From: Oscillospiraceae bacterium
GTDB taxonomy: Bacteria; Bacillota; Clostridia; Oscillospirales; Oscillospiraceae
Direction: 5' to 3'
DNA: 5,212 nucleotides
NCBI GenBank assembly: GCA_017558545.1
Contig: JAFYUG010000300.1
Location: 1-5,212 of the forward strand
Shown: positions 1 through 5,093 of the stretch, in pieces
Numbering within the stretch: position 1 is the first letter of the stretch
Layout of the letters: the number at the start of each line of letters is the position of its first letter
Notes under the pieces: generated by a model
The model's input: only the letters and a program-made list of their open reading frames with translations
What the model was told of the DNA's origin: nothing
Database searches by the model: none
Program-made: the position numbers and the translations under genes

Positions 1-5
1 AAGCA

Positions 6-112
6 CTCCAAAGTAATATATTTTTCTGCAAGACAAAGAAAAAATCCATGGCAAGGCTGTCGCCTGCCATGGATTTTCTTCGAAGTATTGCGGGAAAAGA
101 TACACTTTGGAG
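6..112. repeat. Imperfect long inverted repeat (MITE/REP-like palindrome)
   Basis: The two 48-nt arms (6-53 and 65-112) are of equal length around an 11-nt centre. They match perfectly over 9 bp at the outer tips (CTCCAAAGT at 6-14 against ACTTTGGAG at 104-112) and over 13 bp next to the centre (41-53 against 65-77). In between, a weaker match appears with a one-base shift (TTTTTCTGCAA at 21-31 against the complement of TTGCGGGAAAA at 88-98, 9 of 11). No coding potential is evident. It could be a small non-autonomous palindromic element or simply a terminator with chance flanking symmetry; the symmetry is seen, the element identity is inferred. Confidence 0.4.
41..77. terminator. Strong bidirectional hairpin terminator
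   Basis: A 13-bp perfect stem pairs 41-53 (AAAATCCATGGCA) with 65-77. Inside it GGC (55-57) pairs with GCC (62-64) across a TGTC loop, leaving A54 bulged. Plus-strand transcripts would end in TTTTCTT; minus-strand transcripts would end in a longer T-rich tract (complement of 35-44). It is the first convincing terminator downstream of the minus-strand hydrolase, though about 340 nt away, and may also end a gene lying left of the window. Confidence 0.6.
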
Positions 113-135
113 CGTACAAATCCCTATGTGAGGCC

Positions 136-156
136 GCCTTTAGCCAAGGCTTTTTT
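136..156 (+). terminator. Weak terminator-like hairpin with T6 run
   Basis: GCCTT (136-140) pairs with AAGGC (146-150) across a 5-nt loop and is followed at once by six T residues (151-156). The stem is only 5 bp, so this is a marginal call. No plus-strand gene precedes it inside the window. Confidence 0.25.
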
Positions 157-167
157 CTGCATTTAAA

Positions 168-225
168 GCCTCCCTTGTGTAAAGGGAGGTGGATTTTTGC
201 GTAGCAAAAAGACGGAGGGATTGTT
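168..225. repeat. Double-hairpin intergenic repeat, copy A
   Basis: Hairpin 1 pairs CCTCCCTT (169-176) with AAGGGAGG (182-189). Hairpin 2 pairs TTTTTGC (194-200) with GCAAAAA (204-210) over a GTA loop. The tail GGAGGGATTGTT (214-225) follows; its GGAGG could pair instead with CCTCC at 169-173, giving an alternative fold that encloses hairpin 2. From memory, elements with this cctccctt...aagggagg...ggagggatt layout are scattered in many gut Clostridia and Negativicutes genomes; that is recollection, not a search. Confidence 0.6.
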
Positions 226-243
226 AAAACTGTCCATCTTAAA

Positions 244-289
244 GGCCCCCTTAACAAGGGGGCTGTCTGCGAAGCAGACTGGGGGATTA
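244..289. repeat. Double-hairpin intergenic repeat, copy B (diverged relative of A)
   Basis: Same architecture as the element at 168-225 with different stem sequences. GCCCCCTT (245-252) pairs with AAGGGGGC (256-263) over an AAC loop; GTCTGC (265-270) pairs with GCAGAC (274-279) over a GAA loop; then a TGGGGGATT tail (280-288). CCCCC at 246-250 could alternatively pair with GGGGG at 281-285. The stem changes are compensated between copies, which suggests that structure rather than sequence is shared. Confidence 0.55.
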
Positions 290-290
290 T

Positions 291-320
291 CTCACGGCGG
301 AAGCAAGCAGCCGCCCTACG
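291..320. repeat. Short GC-rich palindrome
   Basis: GGCGG (296-300) pairs with CCGCC (311-315) around a 10-nt A/G/C loop, flanked by TCAC and CTACG. It directly follows the double-hairpin repeat and looks like another dispersed REP-like unit. A single copy in the window makes the repeat status an inference. Confidence 0.35.
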
Positions 321-347
321 ATATTCCATTGAGTATACCTTTTTAAT

Positions 348-386
348 CGTCATTGCGAAGCGCCTTTAGGCGCTGTGGCAATCCGT
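348..386. repeat. REP-like palindrome (CATTGCGA...GGCAATCC type)
   Basis: The outer stem ATTGC (352-356) pairs with GCAAT (378-382). The inner stem AGCGCC (359-364) pairs with GGCGCT (369-374) over a TTTA loop, with a small internal loop between the stems (GA opposite GTG). The flanks CGTC and CCG complete a motif that, from memory, is widely dispersed in unrelated bacterial genomes. It lies 33 nt beyond the stop codon of the minus-strand hydrolase but has no T run on that strand, so it is not a classical terminator. Confidence 0.5.
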
Positions 387-418
387 AATTCCTTTTCGGC
401 TAAATATGAGGACAAAAA

Positions 419-1153
419 TTATGTTAACCTATCAATGAATTTCAAGAACGCATCCTCAATGGTTTTTCTATCCTTCTCGCTATAGTAATAGTGGCGAGAG
501 TGGGGGAGGACTATGGTTTCGGCGTTGCCGGTGAATTTAATGGAGCGGAACGCCACAAGCTCATCATGCCGAGACTGTATAGCAACGCAATATGCCTTTA
601 AGGTTGACATAATTTCTCTGGTTTCCCTTGCCAGCGCAAAAAGCTCCAAATATCTGGGTATCCAGCGAAGATATGCAAAGAGGTTTTTGGTCAATGCTAT
701 GCTGCAAGCCTGGTGGCAGGAGAGAAAATATCCCTTTGCTCTGTCGGGGGAGGAATATATAAGGTGAATACATCCCGCCATGGCCACAGGGGTGAGATGG
801 GGGCATAGAGGCATGGCAAGGGCAAAGATTTCCGATACCTTGTCCGGATGCTTTTCGGCCAAATAAACGCTGAGCAAAGTGCCCATGGAGTGGCCAAGCA
901 AAATAACGCGGCGGTGGCTGTCGCAGAGTTCCAGCAAGGCCTTCTCGCAGTAGGCCTTCCATTTGTCCATACTGCTGTTGGCAAAATCCAGGTATGTGCC
1001 GCCATGTCCGGGCAGAAGGATGCTCCATGCGCTCCAACCGTCGGGTACAAGGGGGAGAAGAAAATCAAAATGCCTTGGAGTGCCCAGTATGCCGTGGATA
1101 AAAAGCACCGCGGTGTCGGCATCTTTTATTATGTTTTTATATTCTGAATTCAT
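419..1153 (-). CDS. Alpha/beta hydrolase (serine carboxylesterase / monoglyceride lipase type)
   Basis: A cytoplasmic alpha/beta-hydrolase-fold enzyme expected to hydrolyse an ester, probably a small acyl or glyceryl ester; the exact substrate cannot be read. In the 244-residue protein the oxyanion-hole motif HGILG is at 20-24, the second loop motif LLPGHGG at 46-52, and the nucleophile elbow GHSMG at 87-91 with Ser89. The likely acid is Asp197 in RHDELV and the likely base His221 in SRHYY, so the triad looks complete. No signal peptide or membrane anchor is visible and the length is typical of the family. ATG at 1153 is preferred because GGGTGA (1164-1159) sits at ribosome-binding distance; an in-frame GTG at 1162 would add three residues, overlaps that site and has none of its own. 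It is transcribed alone, divergent from the operon to its right. Family confident, substrate unknown. Confidence 0.88.
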   Translation of the reverse strand: MNSEYKNIIKDADTAVLFIHGILGTPRHFDFLLPLVPDGWSAWSILLPGHGGTYLDFANSSMDKWKAYCEKALLELCDSHRRVILLGHSMGTLLSVYLAEKHPDKVSEIFALAMPLCPHLTPVAMAGCIHLIYSSPDRAKGYFLSCHQACSIALTKNLFAYLRWIPRYLELFALARETREIMSTLKAYCVAIQSRHDELVAFRSIKFTGNAETIVLPHSRHYYYSEKDRKTIEDAFLKFIDRLT

Positions 1154-1170
1154 AATATTCACCCATATAA

Positions 1171-1199
1171 ATTCTACATCATAGCAGCCTTCGCTTCAA
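1171..1199 (-). promoter_or_regulatory. Sigma-A-type promoter for the hydrolase gene
   Basis: On the minus strand TTGAAG (1199-1194) and TAGAAT (1176-1171) are separated by exactly 17 nt, matching the -35/-10 consensus at 4 of 6 and 5 of 6 bases. Transcription would start near 1164, giving a very short leader that still includes the GGGTGA ribosome binding site. Confidence 0.5.
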
Positions 1200-1211
1200 T
1201 AAAAAATTGAA
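1195..1211. promoter_or_regulatory. Dyad between the divergent -35 boxes (possible operator)
   Basis: TTCAAT (1195-1200) and ATTGAA (1206-1211) form a 6-bp inverted repeat around AAAAA, spanning most of both opposed -35 hexamers. A dimeric regulator bound here would affect both promoters. Part of the symmetry follows simply from having two TTGAA -35 boxes back to back, so regulatory use is speculative. Confidence 0.25.
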
Positions 1212-1235
1212 CTCGCCATAATTTTATGCTATGAT
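1207..1235 (+). promoter_or_regulatory. Sigma-A-type promoter with extended -10 for the three-gene operon
   Basis: TTGAAC (1207-1212) and TATGAT (1230-1235) are 17 nt apart, and TGC immediately before the -10 box supplies the extended -10 TGn motif. The expected start is near 1242, leaving a leader of about 25 nt with the ribosome binding site at 1251. No riboswitch or attenuator would fit in so short a leader. Confidence 0.6.
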
Positions 1236-1250
1236 TAATTAAATTAACCA

Positions 1251-1258
1251 AAGGAGAG
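1251..1258 (+). promoter_or_regulatory. Strong ribosome binding site deciding the start of the first operon gene
   Basis: AAGGAGAG lies 8 nt before ATG at 1267 and 14 nt before the next in-frame ATG at 1273, which favours the earlier codon. Confidence 0.75.
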
Positions 1259-1266
1259 TTTCGTAA

Positions 1267-1767
1267 ATGATAATGGAATATAAAGGCATCATGCCCGAAA
1301 TAAGCCCCGAGGCATTTGTTGCCCCCTCTGCCGACATAATAGGCGACGTTAAAATTGCCGCCGATGCATCCGTATGGTTTGGCGCTGTTATAAGAGGCGA
1401 CGAAGCCCCAATAGTGATAGGGGAGGGCACCAATGTTCAGGATAACTGCGTTCTGCATTGCGACCATGGCAGCGACATGGTTATAGGCAAAAATGTCACT
1501 ATAGGCCATGGCTCCATTGTCCACGGCGCAACCATAGGCGATAATGTGCTCATAGGCATGGGCGCAATAGTTTTGGATAAGGCCTGCATCGGCGATAACT
1601 GCATCATAGGCGCAGGCGCTGTGGTAAAAGAGAGAGCTGAAATCCCCGCCGGTTCCATGGTGGTGGGTGTTCCCGGCAAGATTATCCGCACCTTGGACGA
1701 AAAAGCCATAGAGGAGCGCGGCAAGCAGAGCTACTATGTTCCCCTCAGCAAGAATTATATGGAGTGA
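1267..1767 (+). CDS. Gamma-carbonic-anhydrase-like left-handed beta-helix protein
   Basis: A 166-residue protein of the gamma-carbonic anhydrase/YrdA/PaaY group, which forms trimers with zinc or iron bound between subunits; members hydrate CO2 or act in less well defined roles. Hexapeptide repeats of the [I/V]-G-x-x-x-x type run from about 18 to 137. The active-site pattern is visible: VIRGD (Arg43, Asp45), VQDNCVLH (Gln58, Asp59, His64) and GHGSIVHG (His81, His86). The spacing Gln58-His64 and His81-His86 matches the three-histidine metal site of the archaeal enzyme Cam. The acidic proton-shuttle loop of Cam is missing, as in CamH-type homologues. A short C-terminal helix (about 142-166) is typical. 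It is the first gene of a three-gene operon, with its stop 5 nt before the next start. Metal binding is likely; carbonic anhydrase activity is not assured, and YrdA/PaaY-like roles remain possible. Confidence 0.88.
   Translation: MIMEYKGIMPEISPEAFVAPSADIIGDVKIAADASVWFGAVIRGDEAPIVIGEGTNVQDNCVLHCDHGSDMVIGKNVTIGHGSIVHGATIGDNVLIGMGAIVLDKACIGDNCIIGAGAVVKERAEIPAGSMVVGVPGKIIRTLDEKAIEERGKQSYYVPLSKNYME
1761..1767 (+). promoter_or_regulatory. Ribosome binding site overlapping the upstream stop codon
   Basis: GGAGTGA holds both the last codons of the carbonic-anhydrase-like gene (GAG TGA) and a Shine-Dalgarno core 8 nt before ATG at 1773. It decides that start over an in-frame GTG at 1764 and implies translational coupling. 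Confidence 0.65.
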
Positions 1768-1772
1768 TAAAA

Positions 1773-2804
1773 ATGATTAGATTTGATTGCGACTACACCG
1801 AGGGCGCTCACCCTCAGATAATGGCAGCTCTTGCCGCCACCAACTTTGAGCAGACCTGCGGCTATGGCGAAGATGCCCATTGCGAAAATGCCAGAGAGTA
1901 CATAAAAAAGTCCATAGAGTGCCCCGATGCCGATGTACACTTCCTCGTGGGCGGCACTCAGGCCAACATGACCGTTATTGCCTCCATCCTCCGTCCTTAT
2001 CAGGGCGTTCTCTGCGCCGAAAGCGGACATATAAATTGCCATGAAACCGGCGCCGTTGAGGCAAGCGGCCATAAAGTCCTGCCCCTCACTCAGACTAATG
2101 GCAAAATAAACGCCCAGCAGGTGCGCGACTATGTGGAGGCCCATTGGCGCGATGGCGCCCATGAGCATATTGTTCAGCCTGCCATGGTGTATATCTCCCA
2201 GCCCACGGAGTACGGCACTCTCTACACTAAGTCCGAGCTTGAAGAGCTTTATGCCTGCTGCAAGGAACTTTCTCTGCCCCTTTTCATAGACGGCGCCCGC
2301 CTTGGCTATGCCTTGGCAGCGGATAAAACCCTTACATTGCCCGATATAGCCCGCAACTGCGATGTTTTCTATATAGGCGGCACAAAGGTTGGATGCCTTT
2401 TCGGTGAGGCCGTTTGCATTATGAACAGTGCGCTGAAGAAGGACTTCCGCTATATGATAAAGCGCATGGGCGGTATGCTGGCCAAGGGCAGACTTTTGGG
2501 TATTCAGTTTGAAGAAATGTTCCGGGACGGTCTCTATTTCCGCGTGGCAGAAAAGGCCGTGGAAAATGCCCTTCGCATTAAGGCCGCCCTCATTGAAAAG
2601 GGCATACCTCTTCTCATGGACTCCGCCACCAACCAGCAGTTCCCCATACTCACCAGAGCTCAGCAGAAGGTCTTGGGCGAAAAATATGCCCTTGGCTTTT
2701 GGGACACCACCGGCGGCGACAGTGACGCCATACGCATTTGCACAAGCTGGGCAAGCACCGATGAAAATGTGGACGCGCTTATACGCGATATAAAGGCTCT
2801 TTGA
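1773..2804 (+). CDS. Threonine aldolase family PLP-dependent enzyme (low-specificity type)
   Basis: A fold-type I PLP enzyme expected to split L-threonine or L-allo-threonine into glycine and acetaldehyde, or a related beta-hydroxy amino acid. In the 343-residue protein, GGTQAN (60-65) fits the cofactor phosphate loop, His86 in SGHIN should stack on the PLP ring, Asp173 in FIDGARLG should contact the pyridine nitrogen, Lys205 in IGGTKVG is the expected Schiff-base lysine, and Arg321 in IRICTSW is a candidate substrate-carboxylate contact. Full length for the family, cytoplasmic, no visible lesion. The start at 1773 is chosen from the GGAG at 1761-1764; the earlier GTG at 1764 would add MIK and lie inside that site. 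It sits between the carbonic-anhydrase-like gene and the peptidase, with 5 and 1 nt gaps. Other beta-eliminating lyases share the fold, and the exact substrate and stereospecificity cannot be read. Confidence 0.9.
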   Translation: MIRFDCDYTEGAHPQIMAALAATNFEQTCGYGEDAHCENAREYIKKSIECPDADVHFLVGGTQANMTVIASILRPYQGVLCAESGHINCHETGAVEASGHKVLPLTQTNGKINAQQVRDYVEAHWRDGAHEHIVQPAMVYISQPTEYGTLYTKSELEELYACCKELSLPLFIDGARLGYALAADKTLTLPDIARNCDVFYIGGTKVGCLFGEAVCIMNSALKKDFRYMIKRMGGMLAKGRLLGIQFEEMFRDGLYFRVAEKAVENALRIKAALIEKGIPLLMDSATNQQFPILTRAQQKVLGEKYALGFWDTTGGDSDAIRICTSWASTDENVDALIRDIKAL

Positions 2805-2805
2805 T

Positions 2806-4086
2806 ATGAAAAATGAAAAAGATAAGCTCAGTATTGAGCGCTTTCAAAGCATACTGAAAATAAAAACCATCTCCGGCAAAGAGGAGTTTAAGAGTGAGTT
2901 TGACCGCTTTTATCCTACTCTCCGGGAGCTTTATCCCACAGTTTTTGAAGCTGTGGAGTGGGAAGTTGTAGGGGACTATGGCATTCTCATCCGCTGGAAG
3001 GGCAAGAGCGCGGAGAAAAAGCCCGTCATCTTTATGGCTCATCAGGATGTTGTAGCCTGCGAAGAAGATAAATGGACTCATCCTCCCTTTGCCGCCGAAA
3101 TCCATGAGGGCATGATCTGGGCTCGAGGCAGTGTGGACACAAAATGCATAATCTCCGCTTTGATGGAGAGTGCCGAGGAGCTTATAGATACCGGCTTTGT
3201 GCCGGAAAGAGATATTTACTTTGCCTTCGGAGCCGATGAAGAGGTCTTTGGCACAACTATGCCCCAAATCGTGGAGACCCTCCAAAACCGCGGCATTGAG
3301 CCTTGGTTTGTGCTGGATGAGGGCGGCGCTATTATTTCCGAGCTGCCCATGGGCATAAGTGAAGCCTTCGCCATGGTTGCCGTTACGGAAAAGGCCTACG
3401 GCACCATGAAAATCAAGCTTTATAACGGCGATAAGGCCAATGCCCCTCAGCGCATAAGCGAGGCCGTAAAGCTTCTTGCAGATAAGCCCCTTCCCGGTGT
3501 GCTGGATGCTCCCGTGCAGGAAATGCTCCGCCGCCTTGGACCTTATGCCACAAAGGCTCTGCGCCCCGTTATGAAGAATATCCGCCTTTTTGCCCCTGCC
3601 GTAAATAAGGTGCTGGATGGCAACTCCGATACCCGCCCCATGATACGAAGCAGCATCATCCACGAAAAAAGCGAGGCTTACCCTGCTGAAAATGCAGCGG
3701 GAGCAAGCTTCAAGCTGCGCCTCAACCCTTGGGATAACGGCGAAAAAGTTCGAAGCCATGTGCAATCCCTTTTGGGTGATGATGTGGAAATCAGCATAGA
3801 GATGAAGAGCGGCGGCGCTCCCGTAAGTTCTTGGGACACCGATGCCTTCCGCTATATAGAAAAGACCGTGGCCGAGGTTTTCTCCGCCCATACCACCCCC
3901 TTTGTCCTCGATGGCGGTACCGATGCCCGCCATGCAGCGCCCATCTGCAAGGAGATATACCGCCTTGGGGCATTCCGTATGTCCACCGCCATGCGCAAGA
4001 GTGTCCACCATGAAAACGAGAGAATGCCCGTGGAAAATTATCTGGAGGGCATAAGATTTTATAAGGAGTTTATCAAAGGCTTATAA
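2806..4086 (+). CDS. M20 family metallopeptidase (carboxypeptidase S / PM20D1-like)
   Basis: A di-metal hydrolase of 426 residues expected to cleave small peptides or N-acyl amino acids in the cytoplasm. The M20 metal-site motifs are in order: MAHQDVV with His79 and Asp81, the bridging Asp111 in ARGSVDTK, the catalytic Glu145 with ligand Glu146 in GADEEVFG, Asp171 in LDEGG, and a C-terminal His401 in VHHENER. The segments WTHPPF (90-95) and GMIWARGSVDTK resemble the carboxypeptidase S/PM20D1 branch more than succinyl-diaminopimelate desuccinylase or acetylornithine deacetylase. The lid/dimerisation domain is about 188-335, and GGTDARH (370-376) is a conserved return motif. No signal peptide is visible. 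It starts 1 nt after the aldolase stop, with only a modest AAAGG site (2792-2796), so it probably depends on translational coupling. Last gene of the operon, followed by a terminator. Family sure, substrate not. Confidence 0.9.
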   Translation: MKNEKDKLSIERFQSILKIKTISGKEEFKSEFDRFYPTLRELYPTVFEAVEWEVVGDYGILIRWKGKSAEKKPVIFMAHQDVVACEEDKWTHPPFAAEIHEGMIWARGSVDTKCIISALMESAEELIDTGFVPERDIYFAFGADEEVFGTTMPQIVETLQNRGIEPWFVLDEGGAIISELPMGISEAFAMVAVTEKAYGTMKIKLYNGDKANAPQRISEAVKLLADKPLPGVLDAPVQEMLRRLGPYATKALRPVMKNIRLFAPAVNKVLDGNSDTRPMIRSSIIHEKSEAYPAENAAGASFKLRLNPWDNGEKVRSHVQSLLGDDVEISIEMKSGGAPVSSWDTDAFRYIEKTVAEVFSAHTTPFVLDGGTDARHAAPICKEIYRLGAFRMSTAMRKSVHHENERMPVENYLEGIRFYKEFIKGL

Positions 4087-4177
4087 TTTGGGTAGACCTG
4101 AATTTGTCTAAGAGTTTGCACTGCCTCAAAACCACATAATTCAACGCGGAAATATGCAACTTACAGCTAAATAAGCA

Positions 4178-4212
4178 AAACCCGACCTATGCTTCAGGCA
4201 CAAGTCGGGTTT
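4178..4212. terminator. Bidirectional terminator between convergent genes
   Basis: AAACCCGAC (4178-4186) pairs with GTCGGGTTT (4204-4212), and TGC (4190-4192) can pair with GCA (4198-4200) within the loop. The plus strand continues with GTTGTTTT, ending the operon 91 nt after its last stop; the minus strand continues with TGCTTATT, ending the membrane-protein gene 21 nt after its stop. The rest of the 4087-4233 gap shows only a weak 5-bp palindrome (4093-4097 with 4106-4110). Confidence 0.75.
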
Positions 4213-4233
4213 GTTGTTTTATTTGCATTTTTT

Positions 4234-4860
4234 TCAGTTATGCATCCTTGGCAGATTGAGCTTATAGTAAGCGGCCAAAAAACGGATGAGCATAATAAGC
4301 ACTATGCCGCATATCATGGAGGCGGTGGTTCCTATAACGGGGATGAGCAAAGCGCAAAGCAAGGCTCCCGCAATAGATGCGCTGGCATAAATATGCTTGC
4401 GGAAAATATAGGGAATATCCCCGGCAAAAATATCGCGGAGCACACCGCCGCCGCAGCCGGTGACGCAGCCCACGAAAATCATGAGGAAGATATTATCGGG
4501 GAAAAGGCTATAAGCGTTCACAACGGCAACAACGGTGAAGCCGCCGAGGCCCACGGCGTCCAGCACCTGCAAAGCCACTTCTCCCGCGCTTTTTAGGCTG
4601 CCCAAAAACTTAGATATGAAGGGTATGCAGATAATAAGACTGGTGGCCAGTGCCACAAGGGCATAAACTGGATTAACGAACATGGCGGGAGGGGTGTTTC
4701 CGATGATAACATCACGGATAATACCGCCGCCGCAGCCGGTTGTTATACCCAGCATACAAACGCCAAAAAGGTCCATATTCTTGTTTTTTGCCACCATTAC
4801 GCCGGAAACGGCAAAGGCAATGGTGCCCAATATCTCAATGATGAAAATGATAGTGTTCAT
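4234..4860 (-). CDS. TRIC / UPF0126 family membrane protein (YicG-like), putative cation channel
   Basis: An integral membrane protein of 208 residues from the UPF0126 family, prokaryotic relatives of trimeric intracellular cation (TRIC) channels; bacterial members conduct monovalent cations in vitro and their physiological role is unsettled. About seven hydrophobic segments are visible (near 3-24, 31-46, 62-83, 100-118, 122-140, 155-174 and 177-196). The protein is an internal duplication: TGCGGGIIRDVIIGNTPP in the first half (41-58) matches TGCGGGVLRDIFAGDIPY in the second (134-151), the glycine-rich kinked-helix signature of the family. Length is normal. ATG at 4860 is the only in-frame start nearby; its ribosome binding site AGGAG (4877-4873) is 12 nt away, longer than ideal. 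The gene stands alone, convergent with the operon, and its 5' side abuts a structured repeat 29 nt upstream. Family confident, ion selectivity and role unknown. Confidence 0.9.
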   Translation of the reverse strand: MNTIIFIIEILGTIAFAVSGVMVAKNKNMDLFGVCMLGITTGCGGGIIRDVIIGNTPPAMFVNPVYALVALATSLIICIPFISKFLGSLKSAGEVALQVLDAVGLGGFTVVAVVNAYSLFPDNIFLMIFVGCVTGCGGGVLRDIFAGDIPYIFRKHIYASASIAGALLCALLIPVIGTTASMICGIVLIMLIRFLAAYYKLNLPRMHN

Positions 4861-4888
4861 TTCCGCAAATAACTCCTGCCTTGAATAA

Positions 4889-5008
4889 AGCCGCCTGCAC
4901 CGATTTGCGATGCAGGCGGTTCAGGGTGTTAAAAAAGTGGCTTTGCCACTTTTTTGACACCCTGAACACAGCATTTTTGAGCGATTTTCGCTCATAAATG
5001 CATTGATT
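4889..5008. repeat. Three-hairpin structured repeat, copy 1
   Basis: The unit folds as three consecutive hairpins on either strand. Hairpin 1 pairs CCGCCTGCA (4891-4899) with TGCAGGCGG (4911-4919). Hairpin 2 pairs TTCAGGGTGT (4920-4929) plus AAAAAAGTGGC (4931-4941) with GCCACTTTTTT (4945-4955) plus ACACCCTGAA (4957-4966) around a TTT loop: 21 pairs plus one T-G position. Hairpin 3 pairs 4971-4983 with 4989-5001, with one T-T mismatch and an ATTTT loop. Copy 2 at 5094-5212 matches throughout except for one substitution and one T-run deletion. No open reading frame accounts for the conservation. It may be a dispersed non-coding palindromic repeat or a transcribed structured RNA. Confidence 0.8.
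4931..4955. terminator. Terminator-like core inside hairpin 2, copy 1
   Basis: GTGGC (4937-4941) and GCCAC (4945-4949) close a three-nt loop, preceded by A6 (4931-4936) and followed by T6 (4950-4955), so both strands read as a short GC stem plus T run. On the minus strand it would stop transcription entering the membrane-protein gene from the right. The GC stem is only 5 bp, though extended by A-T pairs. Confidence 0.45.
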
Positions 5009-5013
5009 TTAAC

Positions 5014-5040
5014 GTGCAGGGGGCCCTTTGCCCCCTACAC
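5014..5040. repeat. GC-rich hairpin between the two repeat copies
   Basis: AGGGGGC (5018-5024) pairs with GCCCCCT (5030-5036) over a 5-nt loop. The stem extends outward by GTG (5014-5016) with CAC (5038-5040) past one C-A mismatch. It has no T run. It lies in the part of the 205-bp period whose repetition cannot be checked inside the window. Confidence 0.5.
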
Positions 5041-5093
5041 ACGCCCCCGCTACTCTATCTCGTAAAATGGCAGCATAGTTTTTTGACAAGCTG

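Larger units (their letters stand above)
1..418. other. Gene-free region made of small palindromic elements
   Basis: No reading frame with a credible start, ribosome binding site or recognisable product is visible. The content is a run of separate palindromes: the long inverted repeat with terminator, a weak T6 hairpin, two related double hairpins, a GC-rich palindrome and a REP-like unit. Segments 226-243 and 321-347 show nothing recognisable. Confidence 0.6.

Noticed and set aside
564..1147. Several frames of 84-157 residues overlapping the hydrolase on both strands
   Set aside because: The hydrolase frame carries the full triad and a proper ribosome binding site; the others have neither motifs nor start signals.
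1154..1266. Riboswitch or attenuator ahead of the operon
   Set aside because: With a predicted start near 1242 the leader is about 25 nt, too short for an aptamer, and no terminator stem is present.
1764..1772. GTG at 1764 as start of the threonine aldolase
   Set aside because: This codon overlaps the GGAG Shine-Dalgarno core that is well placed for ATG at 1773 and has no site of its own.
2779..4011. 410-residue open frame on the minus strand opposite the M20 gene
   Set aside because: It is antisense to a gene with complete catalytic motifs, has no recognisable domain and no ribosome binding site; open frames opposite such genes are common at this base composition.
4087..4177. Possible small RNA or short gene between the operon and the terminator
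   Set aside because: Only a 5-bp palindrome at 4093-4110, no ribosome binding site with a start codon and no promoter-like pair were seen.
4189..4596. 135-residue plus-strand frame opposite the TRIC-family gene
   Set aside because: Its start lies inside the terminator loop and it is antisense to a well-conserved membrane protein; the composition is that of a shadow frame.
4954..4959. Perfect TTGACA -35 box in repeat copy 1 (also 5158-5163 and 5083-5088)
   Set aside because: For the copies at 4954 and 5083 no acceptable -10 box lies 16-18 nt downstream, and the motif in the repeat arises from the T run plus the hairpin arm. The one at 5158 has the same downstream sequence as copy 1.
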